Positions 25,271 through 34,736 of a stretch of DNA of 64,000 nucleotides are shown here, one piece after another (the stretch's first letter is position 1; every line of letters starts with the position of its first letter). This DNA is from Atopobium sp. Its GTDB lineage: Bacteria > Actinomycetota > Coriobacteriia > Coriobacteriales > Atopobiaceae. A program made the position numbers and the translations under genes. The DNA lies in the NCBI GenBank assembly GCA_015258715.1, contig JABZHR010000005.1, forward strand, positions 54,657 to 118,656, in the 5' to 3' direction. The notes below the pieces were generated by a model. That model was not told where the DNA came from. It saw only the letters and a list, made by a program, of their open reading frames with translations, and did no database searches.

Positions 25271-26185
25271 CTACACCCACGTAACTGCCTGGCAACAGCG
25301 CTTGAGCGCGTCGATGTAGAGCTCGCCAAAGGGCGAGAGGCTCTTCTCGTCGTGGGTAACGTAACCAACTTCCATGTAGTCATCAACAGCCAAAGGAACT
25401 GCAACAATGTTTGGGCCGTTGAGCTCCTCGTTAATAAGGCCGGTGCTAATGGTGTAGCCGTTTAGGCCAATAATCAGGTTGAAGATAGTGGCGCGGTCTC
25501 GGACCATGATGTCCTTATCGCGATCAAGTGTTGCCAGAAGCTCCTCGGAGAAATAGAACGCATTGTGCTCGCCCTGCTCGTAAGAAAGGCGAGGGTAGGG
25601 AGCAAGATCGTTGAGCGTTACCGATGGACGTTTTGCCAGTGGATTATCTTTTCCCACAAAAACACTTGGCTTGCATTTAAACAATGGCGAGAAAACCAAG
25701 CCCTGGTCCTGCAGCGTTTTTCTAATAACGCGCTCGTTGAACGAGTTGAGGTAGAGAACGCCTACCTCACTTCTTAGCTTGGAGACGTCTTCAATAATCT
25801 CGTATGTTTGCGTCTCTCTGATACGGAAATCGTACTTTGAGCCGCCGTGCTCTTTAATCAGGTTGACAAAGGCCTCAACGGCAAAGGAATAGTGCTGGCA
25901 AGAAACGCAGAAGCGCTGTTTGGAGGGAGCGGTGCCCAGATAGCGCTCTTCGATGAGGTCAGTCTGCATGACAACTTGCCTGGCGTAACTCAAAAACTCC
26001 TCGCCATCTGCGGTAGGTTCAACACCCTTGCTGGTCCTGTTAAAAAGGGAGATTCCCAGCTCGGCTTCAAGCTCTTTAACTGCGCTACTTAGGGTAGGCT
26101 GCGAGATAAAGAGCTGTTTAGCTGCGGCGTTAATGGTGCCCGCCTTAGCAATAGCAAGAACGTATTTAAGTTGAGTCAGAGTCAT
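25271..26185 (-). CDS. LysR-family transcriptional regulator
   Basis: 304 aa. It has the N-terminal winged helix-turn-helix LTQLKYVLAIAKAGTINAAAKQLFISQPTLSSAVKELE (recognition helix about 28-48), then the family hinge LFNRTSKGVEPTADGEEFLSYAR and a two-lobe ligand-binding domain of normal length. The ligand is unknown. It sits between the AT-rich island and pyrE. LysR proteins often control a divergent neighbour, but both neighbours here point the same way, so its target is not obvious. The ribosome-binding site is weak. Confidence 0.88.
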   Translation of the reverse strand: MTLTQLKYVLAIAKAGTINAAAKQLFISQPTLSSAVKELEAELGISLFNRTSKGVEPTADGEEFLSYARQVVMQTDLIEERYLGTAPSKQRFCVSCQHYSFAVEAFVNLIKEHGGSKYDFRIRETQTYEIIEDVSKLRSEVGVLYLNSFNERVIRKTLQDQGLVFSPLFKCKPSVFVGKDNPLAKRPSVTLNDLAPYPRLSYEQGEHNAFYFSEELLATLDRDKDIMVRDRATIFNLIIGLNGYTISTGLINEELNGPNIVAVPLAVDDYMEVGYVTHDEKSLSPFGELYIDALKRCCQAVTWV

Positions 26186-26218
26186 AAGTCAGGTTTCTAC
26201 GCAGAGGTTTTTCTCGCC

Positions 26219-26899
26219 TTATTTCACGCCGTACTGCTGGTAGTAGGCATCAATGGAGCTCTTCAAGGTGTCGTCGATAATAACCTTGCCGTCAACCTCA
26301 TTGTTGTAGAGAGCCTCGGTAACCTCGTCCATGGAGACAATAGCTGCCGTTGGTATACCCCAACGCTCGGAGACTTCCTGAAGAGCTGCAACCTTTCCAC
26401 CCTTGCCAACCTCCATGCGGTTGAGCGAGACAATCAGACCAACTACCTCGATATTTGCAATAGAGGTAATCAGAGGATAGGTCTCTTCGATAGATTTACC
26501 AGAAGTGGTGACGTCTTCAACCATGACTACTCTCTGGCCGTCTTTGAGCTCTGCTCCTAGAAGCATGCCGGCGTCGGCGCCGTGATCTTTTGCTTCTTTT
26601 CTGTTGGAGCAGTACTGAACTTGCTTGCCATAGAGTTCATTGATGCCCATTGCAGTGATAACGGAAAGTGGAATGCCCTTGTATGCAGGACCAAAGACTA
26701 CGTCAAAATCCAGGCCAAAGTTGTCGTGAATGGCGCGTGCATAATAAAGACCCAGCTTGTGGAGTTGCTCGCCAGTGACATAGGCGCCGGCGTTCATGAA
26801 GAAAGGAGACTTGCGACCACTCTTGAGCGTAAAATCGCCAAATTTAAGTACGTTGCTCTGGACCATAAACTCAATAAATTCGCGCTTGTAGTCTTCCAT
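26219..26899 (-). CDS. pyrE: Orotate phosphoribosyltransferase PyrE
   Basis: 226 aa, joins orotate and PRPP to give OMP in pyrimidine synthesis. FTLKSGRKSPFFMNAGAY is the orotate-side loop, FGPAYKGIPLS the hood region, and VVMVEDVTTSGKS the PRPP-binding signature with its two acidic residues. AAAGGAG lies before the ATG. It is a stand-alone gene here; no other pyrimidine gene lies in the window. It is followed 33 bp later by the LysR gene on the same strand. Confidence 0.94.
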   Translation of the reverse strand: MEDYKREFIEFMVQSNVLKFGDFTLKSGRKSPFFMNAGAYVTGEQLHKLGLYYARAIHDNFGLDFDVVFGPAYKGIPLSVITAMGINELYGKQVQYCSNRKEAKDHGADAGMLLGAELKDGQRVVMVEDVTTSGKSIEETYPLITSIANIEVVGLIVSLNRMEVGKGGKVAALQEVSERWGIPTAAIVSMDEVTEALYNNEVDGKVIIDDTLKSSIDAYYQQYGVK

Positions 26900-27114
26900 A
26901 GTTTCTCCTTTAGCAGGCCTTTTAACGCAGCTGCACTTTGTAGGTATGTTCTACTGCACTAGTTTAGCCGAATTGCGGATAGGTGTTTTAGGGCGCGGTG
27001 TTTTATAGCGCGCCAGCTTGGCTGTGTGAGATTAACGTAATTACCGCCAGATATATAAAAGTGAACGTTTGCCATGTGGTTATGCGGTATTCTAAATAGA
27101 TATTTGTTCGTCTC

Positions 27115-27149
27115 GCAGGATAGTCCTGCAGAGCGCAGGAAAAGCCTGC
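27115..27149 (+). promoter_or_regulatory. Tandem short hairpins in the asnS leader
   Basis: GCAGGATAGTCCTGC forms a tight 6-bp hairpin, followed by GCAGG...CCTGC (27135-27149), just before the asnS ribosome-binding site. A mutually exclusive fold is possible. No T-box sequence was found. Confidence 0.35.
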
Positions 27150-27176
27150 AGAGTGAGTTACAAGGAGGATATGCCC

Positions 27177-28580
27177 GTGGAGCGCATCACGATTTCTGCA
27201 TTGTACGCAGATGCAGAGCAACTTGGTGGCCAAAAAGTTACCGTGGCCGGCTGGGTACGTTCAGTAAGGGATATGAAGAATTTTGGCTTCGTCACACTTA
27301 ATGACGGTAGCTGCTTCAAAGACCTACAGGTTGTTATGAATCGTGAGAACCTTGGCAATTACGAGGAGGTTGCTTCTTGTGGCGTTGGCGCTGCTCTGAT
27401 TATTGAGGGCGTCCTTGAGCTTACCCCTGATCGCCCACAGCCTATTGAGCTGCAGGCGCAGACCATTGTAATTGAGGGACCATCCAGCCCTGACTATCCA
27501 ATGCAGAAGAAGCGCCAGTCTCTTGAGTACCTTCGTACGCAGCAGCATCTTCGCCCTCGTACCAACATGTTCCGTGCCGTCTTCCGCATCCGTTCTGTGG
27601 CTGCTTTTGCTATCCACCAGTTCTTCCAGGATCGCGGTTTTGTCTACGTGAACACCCCAATCATCACCGCATCTGATGCTGAGGGTGCAGGCGAGATGTT
27701 CCGTGTTACCACACTTGATTTGAACAACATTCCACGTACCGAGAAGGGCGATGTTGACTACTCAAAGGACTTCTTTGGTCAGTCTTCTCACCTCACCGTT
27801 TCTGGACAGCTTCAGGCAGAGAACTTTGCTATGGCCTTTGGTGACGTGTACACCTTTGGTCCAACGTTCCGCGCAGAGAACTCCAACACACGCCGCCACG
27901 CTGCAGAGTTCTGGATGATTGAGCCAGAGATGGCTTTCTGTGATCTTGCACAGGACATGGATGTTGCAGAAGAGATGCTCCGCTACGTTATTGCATACGT
28001 TCTTGAGCACTGCCCAGATGAGCTTGAGATGCTTAACAAGTTTGTGGATAAGGGCCTGCTTGAGCGTCTTAACCACGTTGCAACTTCCCAGTTCTCTCGT
28101 GTTTCTTACACCGAGGCAATTGAGATTCTGCAGGAGGCAGTAAAGGGTGGTCAGAAGTTTGAATACCCTGTTGAGTGGGGCATTGACCTTCAGACTGAGC
28201 ACGAGCGCTACCTCACCGAGCAGCACTTTGGAAAGCCAATCTTTGTTACTGATTATCCAGCAGAAATCAAGGCCTTCTACATGCGCCTTAACGATGACGG
28301 CAAGACTGTTGCCGCAGCTGACTGCCTTGTTCCCGGCATTGGTGAGATTATTGGTGGTTCACAGCGAGAAGATCGTCTTGAGCTTCTGGAGAAGCGCATT
28401 GTTGAGCTTGGCATGAATCCCGACGATTACAAGTATTACTTGGATCTTCGTCGTTACGGCTCTTGCACACACTCTGGCTTTGGTCTTGGCTTTGAGCGCC
28501 TTGTTATGTACCTCACCGGTGTGGATAACATTCGTGACGTTATTCCTCACCCTCGTACCGTTGGAAACGCTGACTTCTAA
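27177..28580 (+). CDS. asnS: Asparaginyl-tRNA synthetase
   Basis: About 467 aa, class IIb synthetase. The N-terminal OB-fold anticodon domain (VTVAGWVRSVRDMKNFGFVTLNDGS) is followed by the catalytic core: motif 2 FRAENSNTRRHAAEFWMIEPE, and motif 3 SGFGLGFERLVMYLTG. The length and the insert after motif 2 fit AsnS rather than AspS. The start is set at GTG 27177 because AAGGAGG then has an 8-bp spacer. An ATG at 27171 has only 2 bp, and a GTG at 27153 lies before the site. The encoded N-terminus would be (M)ERITISALYA. Confidence 0.93.
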   Translation: MERITISALYADAEQLGGQKVTVAGWVRSVRDMKNFGFVTLNDGSCFKDLQVVMNRENLGNYEEVASCGVGAALIIEGVLELTPDRPQPIELQAQTIVIEGPSSPDYPMQKKRQSLEYLRTQQHLRPRTNMFRAVFRIRSVAAFAIHQFFQDRGFVYVNTPIITASDAEGAGEMFRVTTLDLNNIPRTEKGDVDYSKDFFGQSSHLTVSGQLQAENFAMAFGDVYTFGPTFRAENSNTRRHAAEFWMIEPEMAFCDLAQDMDVAEEMLRYVIAYVLEHCPDELEMLNKFVDKGLLERLNHVATSQFSRVSYTEAIEILQEAVKGGQKFEYPVEWGIDLQTEHERYLTEQHFGKPIFVTDYPAEIKAFYMRLNDDGKTVAAADCLVPGIGEIIGGSQREDRLELLEKRIVELGMNPDDYKYYLDLRRYGSCTHSGFGLGFERLVMYLTGVDNIRDVIPHPRTVGNADF

Positions 28581-28854
28581 GATTGCAGGTCACAGGTGGC
28601 GCAGGGGAACGCGATTGGCGCGCTAACCTAACCGCCACAGTTGCCAAGTCTTTCTAGTTGGATTTTTGCGTGCAGATTATGCATAGCCGTTATGCAATAA
28701 ATGCATAGCAGAGATGCGAGATAAAAAGTTTTTCTCGCCATATACCGATATATTTGCCCGTTGGCAGTAAAAATAGGACGTTCGTGCAAAATTGTGCGGG
28801 CGTCCTATTACGCTATAAGAAGCAGTTTTCTGCAGATGACCAGCGGAGGTAAAC

Positions 28855-30195
28855 ATGGTAAAGACTTTGGTTCTTGTTAGACATGGTGTATCTGAACGTG
28901 GCTCTGAAGACATGAGTCGAGAGCTTACACGTGCTGGTCAGAGGGCTTTATCTGCCAATTATCCTCACATCTTTGGCCTGTTAGGGCCAGAGGGTGAAGA
29001 GGCTGAGATTTGGACAAGTCCAGCCCTTCGTGCACTTGAAACCGCGGAGATTGTGGCAGAGGCCCTGGATGCAGAGGGCTTAGAGATTCATGACTCCCTT
29101 TACGATCAAGATCTTCCTGCGCTTCAGGCAGAGCTTGAGCACGCTGATGCAGAAACGCTGATTCTTGTTGGTCATGCTCCATTTTTGGGTTATGTTGCAG
29201 AGACTTTGCTGGGATTTGAACTTCCGCTGACAAAGGGTGCTGTGTGCGCAATTGACGTACGTGGTTCACTTGGACACCAGCATGAGTGCGTCTGGAAGCA
29301 GCTTGGAGATGTTCGCGAGCCTCACGGTAAGCTTCTTTGGCTGGTCAGTGGCCCTTCCACTCAGCCCTGGGAGACACTTGACGCTTTGGATGAGGCATGC
29401 GCTCATGCGGCAACCAACTTGGAGGACGCATATGCAGAGTTCCGCGCTCATCCAGAAGACCCTGCGGTAATCGCTGCATTTAGGTTTGCCCTCAGAGGAA
29501 CTCAGCTACTTACCAAGTTCTTCTCGCCACTTCTTAATGAGGAGGCAGTAGAGATTGCTGAGCCTGTTTATAGGCTGATGCTTGGTGCAACTACGCGCCT
29601 TCGTGAGATTGACGGCTTCTCTGATACCGTTGCAGATTTGATGGAGTCCGGAGAGCTTTCTCAAGGCTCCAAGCTGGTCAGTGCTGTCGAGGCAGCTCGC
29701 GAGAATGAGCGCGATCGCGTCTGTGAGGCTCTGCGCAAGAAGGCAGTTCGTCGTAGTCTACGCTGTGCTCTGGATGAGCTCTTTGAGCCTGCATGGTCAG
29801 ATGCAGTGCTACAGGATGGCATCTCGTTTGAGGATGTCAGCAGCCGCTTTGATTACATGCTTGAGACTATTGATGCGCGCCTGTTTGGCCTGGATATGAC
29901 CAGCTTCTCTGAGGTGCACCATGCAAGGCGAGAAGTTCGTGAAGTTGAGCACATTCTCTTCCACCTCAGTGATATGTTGGGCGAAAAACGCGCAAATTAC
30001 ACCCAGATTATGCAGGATATTGACTCTGAGCTCAGCACTGTTTGCACAGCTCAGCGCAATATTTCTCTGGTCAAAGAGTGGAAAGACTCCATGGACTTCA
30101 GAGATGTTACCTCAGACCTCGCAATTGTTTCAGAACATGAAAAAGTTTTGATTGAGCGTGTTATTGAGGGTAGAGAGACTAGTATCCTTAGATAA
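28855..30195 (+). CDS. SixA-type histidine phosphatase fused to a CHAD-like domain
   Basis: 446 aa. The N-terminal ~165 residues form a histidine phosphatase: LVLVRHGVSERG with the RHG catalytic triad at 9-11, SPALRALETAEIVAEAL, and the second catalytic His in LVGHAPFLG. The C-terminal ~270 residues are all-helical with repeated Arg/His-rich helices (AAFRFALRGTQLLTKFF; VHHARREVREVEHILFHL), as in the polyphosphate-binding CHAD domain. The fusion suggests action on polyphosphate or a phosphorylated partner near it, but the substrate is unknown. The ATG has GGAGG upstream. It is the only gene in its unit. Confidence 0.75.
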   Translation: MVKTLVLVRHGVSERGSEDMSRELTRAGQRALSANYPHIFGLLGPEGEEAEIWTSPALRALETAEIVAEALDAEGLEIHDSLYDQDLPALQAELEHADAETLILVGHAPFLGYVAETLLGFELPLTKGAVCAIDVRGSLGHQHECVWKQLGDVREPHGKLLWLVSGPSTQPWETLDALDEACAHAATNLEDAYAEFRAHPEDPAVIAAFRFALRGTQLLTKFFSPLLNEEAVEIAEPVYRLMLGATTRLREIDGFSDTVADLMESGELSQGSKLVSAVEAARENERDRVCEALRKKAVRRSLRCALDELFEPAWSDAVLQDGISFEDVSSRFDYMLETIDARLFGLDMTSFSEVHHARREVREVEHILFHLSDMLGEKRANYTQIMQDIDSELSTVCTAQRNISLVKEWKDSMDFRDVTSDLAIVSEHEKVLIERVIEGRETSILR

Positions 30196-30264
30196 TCACA
30201 TAGTCCACGTTTGGAGCGCATAGACGTTTGCGCGGCGTGGATGATGATTATGAGGGAGGATGCT

Positions 30265-31545
30265 ATGTCTGAGAGCATCGAGACTCGCTGCGTGCAGGGC
30301 GGTTATCAGCCTGGTTGCGGTGAGCCTAGGCAAGTGCCTATCATTCAATCAACCACGTTCAAATATGACGAGTCGATGCAGCTTGGAGAGTTGTTCGACC
30401 TCAAAGCTGCTGGCTATTTCTATTCTCGCGTTCAGAACCCAACGCTGGATAATGTAGCTTCAAAGATTTGCGCTCTTGAAGGCGGTACTGCTGCAATGCT
30501 GACGTCTTCTGGTCAGGCAGCAAACTTCTTTGCCGTCTTCAATATTGCTGAGGCCGGAGATCACTTTATTGCTCTTTCCACCATTTATGGCGGCACTTTT
30601 AACCTGTTTGCTATCACCCTTAAGAAGATGGGCGTGGAGTGCACGTTTATCTCGCCAGATGCAACTGACGAGGAGATTAACGCAGCATTCAGGCCAAATA
30701 CCAAGTGCGTCTTTGGTGAGACTGTTGCAAACCCTGCGCTGGTTGTTCTTGATATTGAGCGCTGGGCAAAGGCTGCTCATGACCATGGCGTGCCACTGAT
30801 TGTTGACAATACGTTTGCCACGCCTGTGAACTGCCGTCCTCTTGAGTGGGGAGCAGATATTGTGACCCATTCCACTACCAAGTACATGGACGGTCATGGC
30901 TCTGCTGTTGGCGGCGCTATTGTTGATGGCGGCAACTTTGACTGGGCTGCACACGCAGACAAGTTCCCAGGTCTGACACAGCCTGACCCTTCCTATCACA
31001 ACCTTGTGTATGCAGATACCTTTGGTAACGGTGGCGCTTTTATTACTAAGGCAACCGTTCAGCTTATGCGTGACTTTGGTTCTATCCAGTCGCCACAGAG
31101 CGCTTTCTATCTTAACCTTGGCCTTGAGTCCCTGCATGTTCGTATGGCTCAGCATTGCAAGAATGGCCAGGCAGTTGCCGAGGCGCTTGTTAACAACCCT
31201 AAGGTTGCGCACGTAAGCTACCCTGGCCTTCCAGGAGATAAGTACTACGAGCTGGCTCAGAAGTACCTGCCAAACGGTTCCTGCGGTGTTATCACTGTTG
31301 ACGTTGCTGGTGGTCGCGAGGCTGCCGAGAAGTTCTTGGGCAACCTCAAGGTCTTCTCTATTGCAACACACGTTGCAGACGCTCGTTCTTGCTGTTTGCA
31401 CCCAGCTTCTTCAACACACCGTCAGCTTACTGACGAGGAGCTTGTAGCAGCAGGCATTACCCCAGGTACCGTACGCCTGAGCTGCGGTATTGAGGGCACC
31501 GAAGACCTTATCAACGACGTCGAGCAGGCACTTGCTACGCTGTAG
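30265..31545 (+). CDS. metY: O-acetylhomoserine aminocarboxypropyltransferase / sulfhydrylase
   Basis: 426 aa, Cys/Met-metabolism PLP enzyme. TRCVQGGYQPGCGEPRQVPIIQSTTF is the family N-terminus. THSTTKYMDGHGSAVGG holds the PLP lysine. CLHPASSTHRQLTDEEL and LSCGIEGTEDLINDVEQAL are typical of the O-acetylhomoserine subgroup. It makes homocysteine from O-acetylhomoserine and sulfide; cystathionine gamma-synthase activity is a less likely alternative. ATG 30265 is used because GGGAGGA lies just upstream. No SAM riboswitch was found in the 69-bp leader. Confidence 0.88.
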   Translation: MSESIETRCVQGGYQPGCGEPRQVPIIQSTTFKYDESMQLGELFDLKAAGYFYSRVQNPTLDNVASKICALEGGTAAMLTSSGQAANFFAVFNIAEAGDHFIALSTIYGGTFNLFAITLKKMGVECTFISPDATDEEINAAFRPNTKCVFGETVANPALVVLDIERWAKAAHDHGVPLIVDNTFATPVNCRPLEWGADIVTHSTTKYMDGHGSAVGGAIVDGGNFDWAAHADKFPGLTQPDPSYHNLVYADTFGNGGAFITKATVQLMRDFGSIQSPQSAFYLNLGLESLHVRMAQHCKNGQAVAEALVNNPKVAHVSYPGLPGDKYYELAQKYLPNGSCGVITVDVAGGREAAEKFLGNLKVFSIATHVADARSCCLHPASSTHRQLTDEELVAAGITPGTVRLSCGIEGTEDLINDVEQALATL

Positions 31546-31572
31546 GTAGACGTTCTATAACCGCTTATGTTT

Positions 31573-31618
31573 ATGGCGAGAAGATCTTGGAATCAGAAGA
31601 TCTTCTCGCCATGTTTTT
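31573..31618 (+). terminator. Intrinsic terminator built from two inverted octamers
   Basis: ATGGCGAGAAGATCTT pairs perfectly with AAGATCTTCTCGCCAT (16 bp, 8-nt loop) and is followed by GTTTTTG, 27 bp after metY. Each arm contains one copy of the octamer (GGCGAGAA at 31575, TTCTCGCC at 31603). Confidence 0.9.
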
Positions 31619-31660
31619 GTGAGGAGTACGTTGTTGTGCGGAGCATGTCGGACGCACAGG

Positions 31661-33166
31661 CTATTGAGCTCGGGAGATGGACTCGCCGTCCAGGTGGTCT
31701 TCTGGGCCGGAGAGTTCGGAAGCTGCGAGTTCTGCCTCTGCAAGCTCTGCCTCGGTGAGCTGGGTATCCTCATCCTGGAGCTCAGGTGCTTCGTCTGCGT
31801 CATCAGGTGCATCGTCTGCGTCATCAGCGCCTACACCCCTAAAGTGCTTGCGATAGATGTGGATAAGGCAGCCAACAGAAAGCAGTGCCGAGAGTATGTT
31901 GGACACAACTGAGACGTACCAGAGCGCGTCCAGACCAAATGGCCTCAGCACCATAAGCGAGCTGATAGGGAAGATGAGTGCCATAAAGATGCTCAGAAGG
32001 TTGGAAATCTTTGTTTGCTTGAGCGCAATAGCAAGACTCTCGGTGCACATGGTAATCCAGCTAAAAATGAAGATAAATGCATGGATACGCATGGCTGGGA
32101 TGGCCATATTAAGCAGCTCTTGCGTTCCTTCTGGCAGGTAGAGCTTGACCAAGAACTCCGAGAAGAAGAACGAAACACAGAACGCAAAGATGCCAATGAT
32201 AATGCCTGTGGAGAAGATGTATTTCTCGATAGCAAGGACTCGATCTTTTTTCTTTGCGCCCCAGTTATAGCCAATAGCTGGCTGCATGGCGTCGGCCTGT
32301 CCATAAATGAGCGGCTGGATAAGGCCGCCAGAATAGAGGAGCACGCCGTAAGAAGCAATGGCAATATCTCCACCAAGGGTGAGCAGGGCAGCGTTCATCA
32401 GCAGGGAATAAATCCTGCTTGAGATATTCTGCATAAAGATAGGAAAGCCGTTTACAAAGATCTCTTTTATGTGCGTCCAATTAAAGTGAGGCTTCACAAA
32501 TTTGAGAATCTGCTTGTTGCCAATAAAGGGCCAAACACCGTAAAGGGACGAGAAGGTAATAGAGATGCAGTAACCCAGTGCCGCATACTCAACGGATAAT
32601 CCCAAAACTCCCAGGAAGTAGTATTCAAGTACGGTTCCCAAAATTGCAGAGATAAAGGCAATGCTGGTAGAACGCCTAATTTTTCCGCAGATCTTAAGGA
32701 AGTTATCAACGGCGTACGAGATGCACATAACCGGTAAGAAAAGAGTCCATACGCGCAGGTAGATAGTTCCTTGTTCGGCAATTTTTCCCTGAGCGCCCAT
32801 CAGCGCCAGAACGTTTGGTGCACAAAAGAAGAAGAAAATGCCGCTGATAACGCCTGTGGTAATAAGCATGATAAATGCAATGGTAAAGATGTTATTAGCA
32901 GTCTGGTGGTTCTTCTTGCCATGTTCAACTGCAATAACCGCAGAAGCGCCAACGCCAATAAGGTCGGCAACAGCAAAGCAGAGAATGACCAGCGGAATGG
33001 CAACGGTCACTGCGCCAAAAGACTCCTGACCCAGATAGCGTCCAACAAGGATTCCATCTGCGGTGTCGTAAAGCATCGACGCAAGCATAGCAATAGCGCC
33101 TGGAAGGGCGGCTCGTATAAATAATTTAAATGGTGGTGTTTCCGCAAAAAGCTTATTCGATTCCAT
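31661..33166 (-). CDS. MATE-family multidrug/sodium exporter
   Basis: 501 aa, about twelve membrane segments. The N-terminus FKLFIRAALPGAIAMLASMLYDTADGILVGRYLG and the repeated PxxxQ/GADA-type pattern (YGQADAMQPAIGYNWGAKK) are MATE hallmarks. It exports cationic compounds in exchange for Na+ or H+; the substrate is unknown. An acidic tail (about residues 455-501, ADDADDAPDDADEAPE then repeated AEAELA) is unusual. GAGGAG precedes the ATG. The gene converges on metY. Confidence 0.88.
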   Translation of the reverse strand: MESNKLFAETPPFKLFIRAALPGAIAMLASMLYDTADGILVGRYLGQESFGAVTVAIPLVILCFAVADLIGVGASAVIAVEHGKKNHQTANNIFTIAFIMLITTGVISGIFFFFCAPNVLALMGAQGKIAEQGTIYLRVWTLFLPVMCISYAVDNFLKICGKIRRSTSIAFISAILGTVLEYYFLGVLGLSVEYAALGYCISITFSSLYGVWPFIGNKQILKFVKPHFNWTHIKEIFVNGFPIFMQNISSRIYSLLMNAALLTLGGDIAIASYGVLLYSGGLIQPLIYGQADAMQPAIGYNWGAKKKDRVLAIEKYIFSTGIIIGIFAFCVSFFFSEFLVKLYLPEGTQELLNMAIPAMRIHAFIFIFSWITMCTESLAIALKQTKISNLLSIFMALIFPISSLMVLRPFGLDALWYVSVVSNILSALLSVGCLIHIYRKHFRGVGADDADDAPDDADEAPELQDEDTQLTEAELAEAELAASELSGPEDHLDGESISRAQ

Positions 33167-33365
33167 ACTTCTCCTCGATTAGTGGTGGAACATGTCAGAC
33201 AGACTCGTGGTGTGGACATGTGACACGCTCACGAGAAGATTAAAAAAGCATCGAACAAGCCTCCTTACATACTTGCAGGTACACGGACAGTTGCACATAC
33301 TAACACAGCAAAGTAGCTAATGCTATGATTTATTTGAACATTTTGGACAAGTGTGAGGATTTGTT

Positions 33366-34517
33366 GTGCCAACGGAACAAAAGAAAGACATGGGCGCTGA
33401 GCTTACCAAGCTGGCTGAAAACTCAAGAGTAGGAGAGCTTTCTAAAAAGGTCACCGAGGCATCATCTGAGCTGGCAGAAAACGTTTCTGAAGTAGCAGAG
33501 CGTGCCGAGAAAATCCTTGTAGTTGATGAGGATCAACCACTGAACCGTCCTGCATCTGACCGAGTTAAGGCCACTGTTCCCAGAACTCCTGCTCAACATA
33601 TCTTGCGCATTGTTTCAATTGTTTTGATTATTTTAGGTGCAGCAGATGTTTTGACTACGTCGGCATCTCTTTTTGCAACTGTTATGGGCTTACAGCCTGC
33701 TGTTCCTTTGGAACAGCTTGAGTTCAGTGGCGTGTATTTTACGTTCAGTAATAATGTTCTTTTGGGCTATGTGTTTGTATTGCTTATTGGCGTACTGCAG
33801 GTTGTAACCTCGGTACTTGGATTACGTGCGGCCAAAGACTCATCAAAAGTTGAACCATACAGATTTCTTTGCTATCTGATTGGCTTGATTATTCTGGTAG
33901 GAATTTTGTGGGCCTGGGGTAGAGGAGAGCTGATTATCCTGGATCCGTTTATCCAGCTCAATACCATTGTATACGTGGTAATTTGCTCTAATCTAGCGGA
34001 CAAGGTTAAGAAAGAGCATGACCAAGGCGTTGTGGGAACTACGTATTGGCGCTCTCGTCACCAGCGAGTTCTTCACTTGTTTGCACTGGTATCCATTACG
34101 TTTAGTGGCATTGCTCTTTTTCTGGTACTAATCTTGCTTGGATTGCATGATTTTTCTAGGGTTGTGAATCTGCCTGCCCTGATAACCGTTAATCAATTCT
34201 TAGCTCAACAGGGAATCCTTACCATTTTCCTAGTGACGCTTGGTGCGGCATTTTCTCTTATTGCAGGCCTTTTAGCACTCAAGGGTTCAAATGATGCCCG
34301 ATTTATTAGACCGTATATTCTTGCTGTTACCGTTATCGTTCTGTTTGACGTAGCAAGAATTATCTTTACGGCATTAACGCAGGGTATTCCTGCCGTAACC
34401 AGCCAAGATATCTTTGAGCTTGTTTACAACGCCTCCGGATTGTACTTGGCTATTCGTATTGAGGCAGGGCTTCCCAACAGCTATGGTTTGCGCTTGTGGA
34501 AGAAATTTACTTCCTAG
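33366..34517 (+). CDS. Multi-pass membrane protein, unknown function
   Basis: 383 aa. A charged ~75-residue helical N-terminus (KLAENSRVGELSKKVTEASSELAENVSEVAERAEK, heptad-like) precedes about eight membrane segments arranged as two sets of four, with a similar outward loop in each half. This suggests an internal duplication. No enzyme motif is seen. It starts with GTG after GTGAGGA. It stands alone, and the 200 bp before it hold no obvious regulatory element. Confidence 0.6.
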   Translation: MPTEQKKDMGAELTKLAENSRVGELSKKVTEASSELAENVSEVAERAEKILVVDEDQPLNRPASDRVKATVPRTPAQHILRIVSIVLIILGAADVLTTSASLFATVMGLQPAVPLEQLEFSGVYFTFSNNVLLGYVFVLLIGVLQVVTSVLGLRAAKDSSKVEPYRFLCYLIGLIILVGILWAWGRGELIILDPFIQLNTIVYVVICSNLADKVKKEHDQGVVGTTYWRSRHQRVLHLFALVSITFSGIALFLVLILLGLHDFSRVVNLPALITVNQFLAQQGILTIFLVTLGAAFSLIAGLLALKGSNDARFIRPYILAVTVIVLFDVARIIFTALTQGIPAVTSQDIFELVYNASGLYLAIRIEAGLPNSYGLRLWKKFTS

Positions 34518-34559
34518 GCGCAGCGTAGTGAATAATTGCTTGCAAAAAGCCTCTGTATC

Positions 34560-34605
34560 TGAACTGCCTCCCATTTATTGGACACGAGAAATGGAAGGCA
34601 GTTCA
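34560..34605. repeat. Palindromic hairpin element C1
   Basis: TGAACTGCCTCCCATTTATT and its imperfect reverse copy around GGACACG. It has the same core as the hairpins at 34974-35017 and 63921-63968. It lies 40 bp after the membrane-protein stop and directly abuts element B2, separated by 2 bp. Confidence 0.8.
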
Positions 34606-34607
34606 AA

Positions 34608-34736
34608 ACACACCTAAGTCAGATAATCTGTTAAAAAGACGTATACATGACGTAGAAATTACCTCAATCATGCAGATTATCTTTATTAGGTGTGTAAAAT
34701 GCCCGCAATTGAGCAGAATATCTGACTTAGGTGTGT
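34608..34736. repeat. 129-bp three-unit element B2 (inverted relative to B1)
   Basis: Units lie at 34608 (direct), 34672 and 34713 (inverted). Read on the minus strand, the units fall at the same offsets (0, 41, about 105) as in B1 at 14748-14876, while the spacer sequences have diverged widely. The surrounding gap 34518-35071 holds no gene; apart from C1, B2 and C2 it is AT-rich unique sequence. Confidence 0.85.

Noticed and set aside
20007..25685. Absence of the octamer used as proof of horizontal transfer of the island
   Set aside because: Gaps of similar length without the octamer also occur at 40656-46561 and 50134-55694, so absence alone is not evidence; transfer is inferred from base composition and gene content.
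28767..28811. AATAGGACG...CGTCCTATT hairpin between asnS and the SixA-CHAD gene as a terminator
   Set aside because: The T run lies only on the minus-strand side, where no gene is being transcribed; no U tract follows it on the plus strand.
30460..31401. 313-codon minus-strand frame opposite metY
   Set aside because: Shadow frame; the plus strand encodes a complete PLP enzyme.
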